Assembly (NCBI RefSeq): GCF_004963255.1
Contig: NZ_SUGA01000004.1
Coordinates: forward strand, 224,209 to 288,208
DNA: 64,000 nucleotides
Reading direction: 5' to 3'
Source: Mesorhizobium sp.
GTDB taxonomy: Bacteria; Pseudomonadota; Alphaproteobacteria; Rhizobiales; Rhizobiaceae
Made by a program: the position numbers and the translations under genes. The first letter of the stretch is position 1; each line of letters begins with the position of its first letter. The notes beneath the pieces were generated by a model, which worked only from the letters and a program-made list of their open reading frames with translations, had not been told where the DNA came from and did not search any database. Below are positions 8,901 through 16,874 of the stretch, piece by piece.

Positions 8901-9511
8901 TCGGTGCGGGCCGCCTCGCCAAGCATGTCGAAGGAATAGAGATAGCCCTTCTGCGTCATCGGCCGGCCGCGTTTGACGGCCTCGGCGATGGTGCGGCCGA
9001 GCACGAACTGCTCGCCCATCTCGCGCATCGCCGCGGCGACCGCCTTGCGGATCACCGGCTCGCCGAGCCTGCGCACCATGGCGCGCAGCGTGCCTTCGAT
9101 GCCGCCCTCGCCTTCGTCGAGCACGCGGCCGGTGAGCATCAGCGCCCAGGTCGAGGCGTTGACGAAGATCGAGCTTGAGCCGCCCGAATGCGCCGACCAG
9201 TCATGCGGCGCGATCTTGTCGGCGATGAGATCGTCCATCGTCTCCGTGTCGGGCACGCGCAGCAGCGCTTCGGCCAGGCACATCAGCGCCACGCCTTCCT
9301 TGGTCGACAGGCCGTAGGCCGAGAGGAAGACCTCCATTAGCCTGGGATCGGTCGAGCCGCGCACCGCGCGCACCAGATCGGCCGCGCGCGCCGAGATCGC
9401 CTTGCGCTCCTCGGCCGACAACCCCGCCGTCGCCGACAGGCGCTTCACCGCCTCGTCTTCGTCGGGCAAATAATTGGCGCGGATCTGCTGGCGGATGGCG
9501 TCGAGCGGCAT
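5903..9511 (-). CDS. putA: Bifunctional proline dehydrogenase / L-glutamate gamma-semialdehyde dehydrogenase PutA
   Basis: A 1202-residue PutA that oxidises proline to glutamate in two steps. The N-terminal third is the FAD-dependent proline dehydrogenase barrel (NHGISVKLSALHPRYE, GLNIDAEEADRLDLSLDV, VRLVKGAYWDTEIKRAQ). The aldehyde dehydrogenase domain follows (ISPWNFPLAIFTGQ, GVCFTGSTEVAKLI, AETGGLNAMIVDS), with catalytic Cys near residue 808 in SAGQRCSALRV. A shorter C-terminal ALDH-like domain closes the chain. There is no N-terminal ribbon-helix-helix DNA-binding domain like that of E. coli PutA, so regulation must come from elsewhere. The divergent Lrp-family gene at 9677 is the obvious candidate. 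Confidence 0.96.
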   Translation of the reverse strand: MPLDAIRQQIRANYLPDEDEAVKRLSATAGLSAEERKAISARAADLVRAVRGSTDPRLMEVFLSAYGLSTKEGVALMCLAEALLRVPDTETMDDLIADKIAPHDWSAHSGGSSSIFVNASTWALMLTGRVLDEGEGGIEGTLRAMVRRLGEPVIRKAVAAAMREMGEQFVLGRTIAEAVKRGRPMTQKGYLYSFDMLGEAARTEADALRYHRAYADAISSLDAGSNGPDIRYNHGISVKLSALHPRYEVAQRETMLPVMAERLLSLALAARHSRMGLNIDAEEADRLDLSLDVIERVLAEPELAGWDGFGVVVQAYGPRAAFAIDWLYALAKKYDRRIMVRLVKGAYWDTEIKRAQTLGLTGYPVFTRKANTDVSYLACAKKLLSMTDRIYPQFATHNAHTVAAILSMAKDRDSFEFQRLHGMGEALHETVRKAEGTRCRIYAPVGAHSDLLAYLVRRLLENGANSSFVHQLTDEEVEPEEIARDPLAVVETQGPAANPAIARPAAIFGAGRRNSKGFDITDPVTLAAIDKARAEFAGADRWHAKPITRAAGYGKQRQIVNPAKPDEIVGTVHEGAAKQVATAVRIAVDAQAAWAKRPVAERAAILNRAADLYEANAAEFFALATREAGKSLADGVAEVREAVDFLRYYAAEAANAEAGTEARGAIVCISPWNFPLAIFTGQIAAALVTGNSVIAKPAEQTPLIAFRAVEMLREAGVPEDVIQLLPGDGPTVGAPLTADPRIAGVCFTGSTEVAKLIEKQLAETAAPDAMLIAETGGLNAMIVDSTALPEQAVRDILASAFQSAGQRCSALRVLYVQKDVEKKMLEMLKGAMEALNVGNPWAISTDVGPVIDDEAQASISDYCKKKGLEGRLIARIEAPATGRFVAPHVFRVKGIEEMEREVFGPVLHVATFDADEIDQVIAAINRKGYGLTFGLHTRIEGRVQHFVDGIHAGNIYVNRNQIGAVVGSQPFGGEGLSGTGPKAGGPHYLRRFRKGPEAGTEVADGHKVTATELADNLPDPALGGWSTRPDRVAILRKHLRGKGAAAIAAAASLDFGQVDLPGPTGEANTLSLAPRGRVLCLGPDTETLLAQTIQALAAGNAVLAVAPGAPAALSALTGKGLPLAAIDGRPDPVEARSLRVDVVAFSGTPEAARIVRKVIADRAGPIVPLVSEVLNPAAYAHERAVCVDTTAAGGNASLLAAA

Positions 9512-9633
9512 ATCGGGTCCATGAAAGCGAGCGTGAGCGAACGGTCAGGCGGTCGCCGGACCGAATGGCGCAAAGCTAGCACAGCTTCGGATTCCAGTCG
9601 GTCCAAAGAAATCGACATGGCGGGCCAATTGAA

Positions 9634-9660
9634 CTATCATAGAAGCTGAATTCCTATCAT
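9634..9660. promoter_or_regulatory. Candidate PutR binding repeats in the putA/putR divergent region
   Basis: Two copies of CTATCAT (9634-9640 and 9654-9660) lie in the same orientation with a 20-base period, close to two helix turns, in the 165-base region between putA and its Lrp-type neighbour. Lrp-family octamers commonly bind phased repeats like this. They lie just upstream of the regulator's own start at 9677, which fits autoregulation. No binding data are implied. Confidence 0.35.
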
Positions 9661-9676
9661 TTCGGCTGCCAAATCG

Positions 9677-10129
9677 ATGATCGAAGATCAATTGGACCGC
9701 ATCGACCGCAACATCCTGGCCGCGCTCGGGCGCGACGGGAGGCTTTCCATGTCGGAACTGGCTTTGAAGGTCGGCCTGTCGAAGACGCCGGTGCAGGCGC
9801 GCGTGAAACGATTGGAGAAGGACGGCTACATCAGAGGCTACCGCGCCATCATCGATCGCGAACGCATGGGCGAAGGCCATGTCGCCTTCGTCCAGGTAAA
9901 GCTGTCGGACACGCGCTCGGCGGCATTGGACGCCTTCAACCGCGCGGTTCAGGGCGTGCCGGAGATCGAGCAGTGCCACATGATGGCCTCGAGCTTCGAC
10001 TATCTGCTGAAGGTCCGCACCACCGACATCGCCGCCTACCGCCGCGTGCTCGGCGAGCGCATCTCCGCACTGCCCCACGTCGCCCAGACCTCCACCTTCG
10101 TGGCGATGGAGACGGTGAAGGACAGGTAG
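9677..10129 (+). CDS. putR: Lrp/AsnC family transcriptional regulator, probable proline-responsive activator PutR
   Basis: Full-length Lrp/AsnC regulator of 150 residues. The N-terminal winged helix starts with LDRIDRNILAALGRDGRLSM and includes LSKTPVQARVKRLEKDGYI. The C-terminal ligand-binding (RAM) domain includes GHVAFVQVKLSDTR and VPEIEQCHMMASSFDYLL. It is divergent from putA across 165 bases. In Agrobacterium and Rhodobacter this arrangement encodes PutR, which activates putA when proline is present; the same role is inferred here. Its stop codon directly abuts the stop of the convergent peroxidase gene at 10130. Confidence 0.9.
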   Translation: MIEDQLDRIDRNILAALGRDGRLSMSELALKVGLSKTPVQARVKRLEKDGYIRGYRAIIDRERMGEGHVAFVQVKLSDTRSAALDAFNRAVQGVPEIEQCHMMASSFDYLLKVRTTDIAAYRRVLGERISALPHVAQTSTFVAMETVKDR

Positions 10130-11338
10130 CTAGTCGGACAGCGTCTTCAAAAACGCCACCAGCGCCGCGCGCTCGCGATCGGAGAGGTCGAGCGGGTGCA
10201 CTTCCGATACACCTTCAACGCTGGGCGGCGCCTTCGAATAATGTGCAACCACCTCGTCGAGCGTCGAGAATTGGCCGGCATGCATGTAAGGCGGGCGATC
10301 CGCCGCGCCCCTGAGCGACGGCGTCTTGTAGGCGCGCATGATTTGCGGACCATCCTTGACCATGAAGCGCAGCTCGCGGCAGGCGCTCTCGTCGCCGTCG
10401 CGGAATTTGCCGAGGCAGTTGAACGGGTCGGCCTGAACTTGGGCCACCGCATCGACCCGGCCGCGATCCGGCGGCAAGCCGTCGACCGGCGGTACGCCGG
10501 TGTTGTGGAAGGCGCCGTCGGTGAAGCGCGGACCATTGTGGCAGGTCACGCAATTGGCCTTGCCGATGAAGAGCTTCAGCCCGAGGATTTCTTCCGGCGA
10601 GAGAGCCGCGTCCCCTTCCGGCTTGGCGCCGGTCGCCAGATCGATGGCGAATCGGTCGAAGCGCGTCTGCTCGGGCTCGATCGATCGCTCGAAGGCGGCG
10701 ATCGCCTTGCCGATATTGGCATAGACGCGGTTGATATCGTCCTGCTGAGAGGCGGGCATCGCGTTCCACGCCGCCTTCTCGGCGTCGCTGCCGAGCGGGC
10801 TGGCATTGGCCGGCGCGGTGGAAAGATCGGGCAGCCGCCCAAAAATGCGCTCGTAGCGCTCGCCGAACCGCTTCTTGATGTAGTGCGCGAAGGCTGCCCG
10901 GTTGCCGGCCTGCTCCAGCGGGTTTTCGAGCGGCGTCAGCGCCTGCGCCCACAGGCTGTCGCGCCTGCCGTCCCAGAAGAACCACGGATTGCGCGCCACT
11001 CCTGCCAGCGGCATGGTGCGCCGGTTGGTACGGCCGACGCCGACCGCCTGCGGCAGGTCGTCCTGGAACTGCCGGTCGATCTTGTGGCAGGTCGAGCACG
11101 ACACCGTGCCGCCACGGCTCATGCCGGCATCGAAGAACAGCGTCGAGCCGAGCGCGGCAGCCGCCGGCACATCCGCATACTGGTTCGTGGTGTCGGGTTT
11201 CAATGACGGCAGCGTATTCAGCGCCAGTGAGGCGATGGTCTTCTTCTCGGCGTCGCTGAACTGCGGCTCGCCGCAGCCACCCAGCAAGGCGAGAGCAGCC
11301 AAAGCCACAAGGCATGCAACGCTCATCAGACGCCTCAT
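10130..11338 (-). CDS. Di-haem cytochrome c peroxidase / MauG-family lipoprotein
   Basis: Exported di-haem protein of 402 residues. The signal peptide ends in a lipobox (ALLGG-Cys22), so it is predicted to be lipid-anchored in the periplasm. Two haem c sites are visible: CSTCH at 81-85 and CVTCH at 263-267, as in bacterial cytochrome c peroxidases and MauG. Other family stretches include NRRTMPLAGVARNPWFFWDGR and the C-terminal YKTPSLRGAADRPPYMHAGQF. It probably reduces peroxide or oxidises a protein or small partner; MauG-type and peroxidase activities cannot be told apart here. It starts seven bases after an 147-residue membrane-anchored YtkA/FixH-like gene, forming a two-gene operon. Confidence 0.88.
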   Translation of the reverse strand: MRRLMSVACLVALAALALLGGCGEPQFSDAEKKTIASLALNTLPSLKPDTTNQYADVPAAAALGSTLFFDAGMSRGGTVSCSTCHKIDRQFQDDLPQAVGVGRTNRRTMPLAGVARNPWFFWDGRRDSLWAQALTPLENPLEQAGNRAAFAHYIKKRFGERYERIFGRLPDLSTAPANASPLGSDAEKAAWNAMPASQQDDINRVYANIGKAIAAFERSIEPEQTRFDRFAIDLATGAKPEGDAALSPEEILGLKLFIGKANCVTCHNGPRFTDGAFHNTGVPPVDGLPPDRGRVDAVAQVQADPFNCLGKFRDGDESACRELRFMVKDGPQIMRAYKTPSLRGAADRPPYMHAGQFSTLDEVVAHYSKAPPSVEGVSEVHPLDLSDRERAALVAFLKTLSD

Positions 11339-11345
11339 CGCCCGC

Positions 11346-11789
11346 TCACAGCACGATGTTGAAGACGACGGAATCGGAACCCGCTGCCGCCGAGATACCG
11401 AAGTGCAGCTGCCACCAGCCGCTCATCGTGAATTTCACGCCGTCGATGCGGTAGCGCCCCTCGCCAAGATAATCGGTCGCCTGCGGACTGGTCGGCAGGC
11501 CATGATTGTGCTGCGGCATCCCGCCGGAAACGGTGATCGCCGCCCCCTCCACCGGCGCGCCGGCGGCGGTCTTCAGCGTCAGCAGCCAGGATTGCAGCTC
11601 GCCCTGCCGGATGACGCCGCGCTCCGGCTCGAAGCTCGCGACGAACAGCCCGTTCGCCGTCTTCTTGGAGCGCGACAGGTCCGGACCGGACGCCGAATGC
11701 GGCAGCGTCAGATAGACGACGGCCACGATGCCGACCAGCAACGCGGCCAGGCCGAGCCCCGCAAGGATGTAACGCCATATCGATGCCAA
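11346..11789 (-). CDS. Membrane-anchored YtkA/FixH-like domain protein
   Basis: A protein of 147 residues with one N-terminal membrane helix (ILAGLGLAALLVGIVAVVYL) and a periplasmic beta-sandwich. The stretch VEGAAITVSGGMPQHNHGLP, followed by GRYRIDGVKFTMSGWWQLHF, is typical of YtkA-like/FixH-type domains; the His-rich MPQHNHG could bind a metal. Translation appears to start at a TTG (11789) with GAGGA six bases upstream; no ATG fits the frame. It is followed after seven bases by the di-haem peroxidase gene, which suggests a shared role, for example redox partner, copper handling or haem protein maturation. That role is inference from position only. Confidence 0.8.
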   Translation of the reverse strand: MASIWRYILAGLGLAALLVGIVAVVYLTLPHSASGPDLSRSKKTANGLFVASFEPERGVIRQGELQSWLLTLKTAAGAPVEGAAITVSGGMPQHNHGLPTSPQATDYLGEGRYRIDGVKFTMSGWWQLHFGISAAAGSDSVVFNIVL

Positions 11790-11947
11790 ACCCGTTCCTC
11801 TTCGGCTGCTAACGTCGCGGGCCGCTCGCCGCGTCCCGCCCTGCCTGTGGGAAATCGTTTCTGGCGCAAAATTCGCCGGCAGCCAAGCATGGCGCTGCCG
11901 GCCGCAAAAAGCTACAGCAACAAGACCTTAAGAAGGATAGAACCCAC

Positions 11948-12868
11948 ATGGCCGCCAAGGGTATCGCGTCGATCGGCGAATGCATGATCGAATTGTCGGG
12001 ACAGACCGGCGACAGCTGGCGCATGGGCTTTGCCGGCGACACCTTCAACACGCTGTGGGCATTGCACGCGCTGAGCCCGGAGCGCCCCGCGACCTATGTC
12101 TCGGCTTTCGGCGACGATCCCTTCTCGCGCGACCAGATCGCCTTCTTCGGCCAGAACGGCATCGGCATCGGCAACAGTCCGGTCATTGCCGGCGCGCGCC
12201 CAGGCCTTTACGCCATCACGCTCACCGGAGCCGAACGCGCCTTCACCTATTGGCGAAGCGACGCGGCCGCGCGCCATCTCGCCTCCGAACCGGCGGCGCT
12301 GGCGAAAAGCCTTCAAAACCAGGCGCTTGTCTATTTTTCCGGAATCACCCTGGCAATTCTGGACGAGGCCGCGCGGAAAACTTTGCTGACGGCCATAGTT
12401 GCGGCCCGGGCCGCCGGCTCGCTCGTCGCCTTCGACCCGAATTACCGGCCGCGTCTGTGGCCGAGCCGCGAGGCAGCCCAGGCCGCTATCCTGGAGGCGC
12501 TTGCCGTGGCCGACATCGCGCTGCCGACCTTTCCGGACGAGCAGATGCTGTTCGGGGATCCGACGCCGCAGGCAACCGCGAAGCGCCTTGGCAAGCTGAC
12601 TGGCGAGGTCGTGGTCAAGAATGGCGAGCAGCCGGCCCTGATCGCGTTGAACGGCGCTTCGCAAACCGTGGACGCGGTGCACGTGGCCGCCCCGGTCGAC
12701 ACCACGGGGGCCGGCGATTCCTTCAACGGCGGCTATCTCGCCGCGCGGCTTGCCGGCCACGCGCCTGCCGACGCGGTGCGCCGCGCGCATAAAGTGGCCG
12801 CCGCGGTCGTGCAGGTTCGCGGCGCGCTTGCTCCATTCGCGACGTTGAGGGCAGTATTCGAGAGTTAA
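11948..12868 (+). CDS. kdgK: 2-dehydro-3-deoxygluconokinase (PfkB family)
   Basis: Ribokinase/PfkB-family sugar kinase of 306 residues. The N-terminal motif GECMIELSG and the C-terminal DTTGAGDSFNGG are present; Asp257 in TGAGD is the catalytic base. The ligand-contact stretch AGARPGLYAITLTGAERAFTYWRSDAAAR resembles KDG kinases, and FDPNYRPRLW is also typical of them. The likely reaction is ATP-dependent phosphorylation of 2-keto-3-deoxygluconate to KDPG, which feeds the Entner-Doudoroff aldolase. AGGA lies upstream of the ATG at 11948. It converges on an aldose epimerase gene, another sugar gene, but the two are not in one operon. Confidence 0.87.
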   Translation: MAAKGIASIGECMIELSGQTGDSWRMGFAGDTFNTLWALHALSPERPATYVSAFGDDPFSRDQIAFFGQNGIGIGNSPVIAGARPGLYAITLTGAERAFTYWRSDAAARHLASEPAALAKSLQNQALVYFSGITLAILDEAARKTLLTAIVAARAAGSLVAFDPNYRPRLWPSREAAQAAILEALAVADIALPTFPDEQMLFGDPTPQATAKRLGKLTGEVVVKNGEQPALIALNGASQTVDAVHVAAPVDTTGAGDSFNGGYLAARLAGHAPADAVRRAHKVAAAVVQVRGALAPFATLRAVFES

Positions 12869-12913
12869 GCGCCGTCGAAGCTTTAGCGCACATTACTTCA
12901 ATATCGAAAAACC

Positions 12914-13939
12914 TTAAGGCAAACGGAAGCGGTATTCCGTCACCTGATGATAGATCTGCCCGGGCCACAGCGTCGCCTGCGGGAAATAGGGCCGGTTCGG
13001 CGCGTCCGGCCAGGTCTGCGCTTCGAGGCAGAGGCCTGAAAACGCCTTGTAGTGGCGGCCGTCGAGCCCCGGCGATGTCGGCGCGACGAACTGGCCGCTA
13101 TAGAGCTGCAGTCCAGGCTCGGTGGTCCAGACTTCCATCTCGACGCCGGAATTGGCGCCTTGCACCCAGGCAGCCTGGTGCAGCGGTCCACGGCTGGAGG
13201 CGAGGCAGTAATTCAGGTCGTATTGAAGCTGCTCGCCTTCCATTTCCATGCGCAGCGCCCGCGCCTGCCGGAAATCGAAAGGCGTGCCGTCGACCGGCTT
13301 CACGACACCTGTCGGGATCATCTCGTCATCGACGGGCGTGTAGGCGCCGGCGTTGAGCATCAGCCGATGGTCGAGGATGTCGCCAGCGCCGCCATCGTCG
13401 AGGTTGAAATAGGAGTGTTGCGCCAGATTGCAGAGCGTCGGCTCCTCGCAAGTCGCGGTCAGTTCCATGCTGAGCGTGCCGGGGATCTTCAGCCGGTAGG
13501 TGCAGGTGACGTCGAGCGCGCCGGGAAAACCCATCGCGCCGTCGGGATCGTGCAGTGTCAGCGTCACGAAATCGCGGCCATGCAGCGAGACGGTCCATGG
13601 CCGGTGGAAATAGCCTTCCGAACCGCCATGCAGCGTGTGCTTGCCGAGAAAATTCTGCTCGGTCTGGTAGCGCTGGCCGGCAATGGTGAAACGGCCGCCG
13701 CCGATGCGGTTGGCGAAGCGGCCGACCACGGCGCCGAAGAAGGCGCGGTCGGTCTCGTAAGGTTCGAAGCGGTCGTAGCCCAGCACCAGCGGCGCGTCGT
13801 GGCCGTTCAGTCGAAGATCCTGGACGATCGCGCCCAGTCCGATGATGTTGGCGGTCAAGCCGCCGCCCCGGATCGTGAATCGGCGTACGGCCTCGCCCGC
13901 CTGCGTCGTGCCGAAGACCTCGCCGTCCTTCATCGCCAT
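12914..13939 (-). CDS. galM: Aldose 1-epimerase (mutarotase)
   Basis: GalM-family protein of 341 residues that interconverts alpha and beta anomers of aldoses. Visible family motifs are FFGAVVGRFANRIGGG, KHTLHGGSEGYFHRPW with the substrate-binding His, NLAQHSYFNLDDGG with the catalytic His, and the C-terminal GLCLEAQTWPDAPN containing the catalytic Glu. The length matches the family. It is a single gene on this strand, converging on kdgK. The exact sugar (glucose, galactose, arabinose) cannot be read from the sequence. Confidence 0.93.
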   Translation of the reverse strand: MAMKDGEVFGTTQAGEAVRRFTIRGGGLTANIIGLGAIVQDLRLNGHDAPLVLGYDRFEPYETDRAFFGAVVGRFANRIGGGRFTIAGQRYQTEQNFLGKHTLHGGSEGYFHRPWTVSLHGRDFVTLTLHDPDGAMGFPGALDVTCTYRLKIPGTLSMELTATCEEPTLCNLAQHSYFNLDDGGAGDILDHRLMLNAGAYTPVDDEMIPTGVVKPVDGTPFDFRQARALRMEMEGEQLQYDLNYCLASSRGPLHQAAWVQGANSGVEMEVWTTEPGLQLYSGQFVAPTSPGLDGRHYKAFSGLCLEAQTWPDAPNRPYFPQATLWPGQIYHQVTEYRFRLP

Positions 13940-14133
13940 GCCCGAAAATGTAAGTTGTCGATTAATGGATTTAGGCCGGCTATGGATGATCCGGCAAGGG
14001 CAGGCTCAGCCAATTCCAGGTGTCTGACTGTTTTTCGACCGGGATTTCGCTGAACCAAACGGATAAAGCCGCCCATCGTTTCAGTGAGACGACGGACGGC
14101 TCTTCAAAACCTATCCAGTACGGCCGATCGATA

Positions 14134-15591
14134 TCAGAGCCCCAGGCCACCGAAGCAGGCATATTTGGTGTCGAGATAGTCCTCGATGCCCTGATGCCCG
14201 CCTTCGCGGCCGAGACCCGATTCCTTGACGCCGCCGAACGGCGCCTCCGGCGTGGTGATCAGGCCTTCATTGACGCCGACCATGCCGTATTTCAGACCTT
14301 CCATGACCCGGAAGGCGCGGCCAAGATTGCCGGTGTAGAAATAAGCGGCGAGGCCGAATTCGGTGTCATTGGCCAAGGCCACCGCCTCTTCCTCGGTCTC
14401 GAACTTGAACACGGGCGCGATCGGTCCAAAAATCTCTTCCTTCATGAATCGCATGTTCGGCGTGGCGCCGGAGATGACCGTCGGCTGGAAGAACGAGCCG
14501 CCAAGCGCATGGCGCTTGCCGCCGGCGACGACTTTGCCGCCCTTGGACGTGGCGTCGGCGATGAATTCCTCGACCTTCTCGACCGCCTTCTCGTCGATCA
14601 GCGGTCCCTGCTGCACGCCTTCCTCCAGGCCCGAGCCGACCTTGAGGTTGTTGCTGGCGGCGGCGAGCTTCTTGACGAACTGGTCATAGATGCCTGCCTG
14701 GACGAGGAAGCGGTTGGTGCACACGCAGGTCTGGCCGGAATTGCGGTATTTCGCGGTGATGGCGCCGGCCACCGCGCGGTCGACATCAGCGTCGTCGAAG
14801 ACCAGGAACGGCGCGTTGCCGCCGAGCTCCATCGACACTTTCTTGACCGTCGCCGCGGATTTCTGGATCAGGATCTTGCCGACCTCGGTCGAGCCGGTGA
14901 AGGTGATCTTCTTGACCAGCGGATTGGTGCAGAGCTCGTCGCCGATCTCGCCGGCCGAGCCGGTGACGACGTTGACGACGCCCTTCGGGAAGCCGACTTC
15001 TTCGGCGAGCGCGCCCCAGGCGAGGCCGGAATAAGGCGTCTGCGAGGCGGGCTTCACCACCGCGGTGCAGCCGGCGGCCAAGGCCGGGCCGATCTTGCGG
15101 GCGAGCATCGAGGACGGGAAATTCCACGGCGTGATGGCGGCGATGACGCCGACCGGCTCCTTGGTCACCAGGATGCGGCGGTCGCCCCATGGCGAGGGCA
15201 CGATGTCGCCATAGACGCGGCGGCCTTCCTCGGCGAACCACAGGATATAGGCCGCGGACGAGCCGATCTCGCCCTTGGATTCGGTGAGCGACTTGCCCTG
15301 CTCGATGGTCAGCAGCTCGGCCAGCACGTCCTGATTGTCCATCATCGCGTCATGCAGCTTGCGCAACAGCTTCGAGCGCTCGAGCGCGGTGGTCTTGCGC
15401 CAGCTCTTGAAGGCTTCCTCGGCGGCTTCGATGGCGCGGCGGGTCTCGGCCTTGCCGGCCTTCGGCACGGTGCCGATCTTCAGGCCCGTCGCCGGATTGT
15501 TGACGTCGATCGTCTGGCCGCTGTCGGCCTGCACCCATTCACCATTGATGAGATTGGCCTGGCGCATGATATGGCTGGTTTTCTGAAGCAT
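14134..15591 (-). CDS. gabD: NAD(P)-dependent succinate-semialdehyde dehydrogenase
   Basis: Aldehyde dehydrogenase of 485 residues, the normal GabD length. Motifs include PWNFPSSMLARKIGPALAAG, FTGSTEVGKIL (cofactor loop), MELGGNAPFLVFDDAD with the general-base Glu, and the catalytic Cys near residue 288 in YRNSGQTCVC. The Cys-x-Cys at the active site is typical of GabD, where the second Cys can form a redox switch. The start at 15591 is set by GGAGG just upstream; the open frame extends 28 codons further without support. It converts succinate semialdehyde to succinate, the last step of GABA breakdown. No gabT is adjacent. Confidence 0.93.
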   Translation of the reverse strand: MLQKTSHIMRQANLINGEWVQADSGQTIDVNNPATGLKIGTVPKAGKAETRRAIEAAEEAFKSWRKTTALERSKLLRKLHDAMMDNQDVLAELLTIEQGKSLTESKGEIGSSAAYILWFAEEGRRVYGDIVPSPWGDRRILVTKEPVGVIAAITPWNFPSSMLARKIGPALAAGCTAVVKPASQTPYSGLAWGALAEEVGFPKGVVNVVTGSAGEIGDELCTNPLVKKITFTGSTEVGKILIQKSAATVKKVSMELGGNAPFLVFDDADVDRAVAGAITAKYRNSGQTCVCTNRFLVQAGIYDQFVKKLAAASNNLKVGSGLEEGVQQGPLIDEKAVEKVEEFIADATSKGGKVVAGGKRHALGGSFFQPTVISGATPNMRFMKEEIFGPIAPVFKFETEEEAVALANDTEFGLAAYFYTGNLGRAFRVMEGLKYGMVGVNEGLITTPEAPFGGVKESGLGREGGHQGIEDYLDTKYACFGGLGL

Positions 15592-15761
15592 GATCTGGCC
15601 TCCGTTCGGCGCGCTGATCGGCCGTTTTTCTGGATATCCGTTGAAGCGTGCTTCAAGAGCCGCACGCCGGCGCATTGCTCTTACCTAGGGAAAGGCAGGC
15701 AAGCAATCACAAGATGGCATATAGGGGTTGGGCCAGCAAAGGCGAGCCGCGTTCGACGGCG

Positions 15762-16712
15762 TTATCCGAAGACGTGAATGACCACCGTCAGCCAGAACGA
15801 CGTGGTCAGCACCGCGCTTGCGGTGGCGAGGGTCATCTGGTTCGAGGCCAGCGCCTGGCCGGTGTTGAACTGGACGGCGATCAGGTAGGAATTGATGCCC
15901 GACGGCAGCGCCGCAACGACGACCGCGACCTTGGAGGTCAGCGGCGGCAGGCCGAGCAGCCACACAAAGGCCAGCACCAGCGCCGGCATCAGGAACAGCT
16001 TCAGCACCGACAGCGTCAGCGCCGGTCTGATATTGCCGGAGACGCCGAAGCGGCGCAGGCTGAGCCCCATGGCGAACAGCGCCACGGGACCGGCCGTGTC
16101 GGCAAGCGTGTCGACCAGCCGCTCGACGAGGTCCGGCAGCGCCGCGCCGGTGAGGCGCCAGGCGAGCCCTGCCAGGATGCCGATGATCAGCGGATTGATG
16201 AACAGTCGCCTGAGGAAGCTTTTGACGACACGCAGCGGATGCACCGTCTCGCCGCTGCCGCGTCCGAACATCTCGAACAGCACGATCGAGGCCATCATCA
16301 TGATCGGAAGGTGGACCGAGACCAGCAGCGACAGCACCTCGAAGCCGCTGACGCCGAATATGCCGAGGATGAACGGCGCGCCGAGCAGCACGACATTAGA
16401 ATAGGCTGAGGAAACGCCGCCGACGATGCCCGCGCGGGCATCTCGCCCGAAGACGCGTGTCATCACCAGATGGCCCGCGGCCCAGGTGATGGCGACGGCG
16501 GCGAAATAGGCGCCCCACAGCGACCATGGCGCCACACCGTGGAAATCCGATTTAACCATGGTCTGGAACAGGAGCAGCGGCATTGCCACGTTGACGGCGA
16601 ATTCGGAAATCCCCTCTCCGCTCGCCGGCTTCAGATAGCCGGTGAGCCCAGCCAGATAGCCGAGCGCCACGAGGCTGAAGACGAAGAGGACGGTTTCGGT
16701 GAGCGGAGTCAT
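15762..16712 (-). CDS. AEC family transporter
   Basis: Integral membrane protein of about 316 residues with around ten hydrophobic helices, a member of the auxin efflux carrier (AEC) family. The two halves resemble each other: a first half with GISEFAVNVAMPLLLFQTM and YSNVVLLGAPFILGIFG, a second half with INPLIIGILAGLAWRL and ALPSGINSYLIAVQFN. Bacterial members export or import organic anions such as malate or malonate; substrate is unknown here. The start at 16712 (MTPLTETVLF) puts the first helix at the N-terminus, as expected; an upstream in-frame start would add a 20-residue basic tail. Confidence 0.87.
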   Translation of the reverse strand: MTPLTETVLFVFSLVALGYLAGLTGYLKPASGEGISEFAVNVAMPLLLFQTMVKSDFHGVAPWSLWGAYFAAVAITWAAGHLVMTRVFGRDARAGIVGGVSSAYSNVVLLGAPFILGIFGVSGFEVLSLLVSVHLPIMMMASIVLFEMFGRGSGETVHPLRVVKSFLRRLFINPLIIGILAGLAWRLTGAALPDLVERLVDTLADTAGPVALFAMGLSLRRFGVSGNIRPALTLSVLKLFLMPALVLAFVWLLGLPPLTSKVAVVVAALPSGINSYLIAVQFNTGQALASNQMTLATASAVLTTSFWLTVVIHVFG

Positions 16713-16874
16713 TTTGCGGGCGCAGACATCTCTTCCGTGATAGGCGAGCCCCGACCGCCGTGCAATTGGCACGGCGCGCCTATCTCCGACGCCTCTGCTT
16801 GTTTTCCGGACGGCTTTGCGATCCCTATATGCCGATCACGGCCTCGGCCCGCCCGGGCCGCCATAGGACTTCCG

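Noticed and set aside
7739..9178. 479-codon open frame on the plus strand inside putA
   Set aside because: Antisense shadow of putA in GC-rich DNA; His/Arg/Asp-rich with no family similarity, while the minus strand encodes a full PutA.
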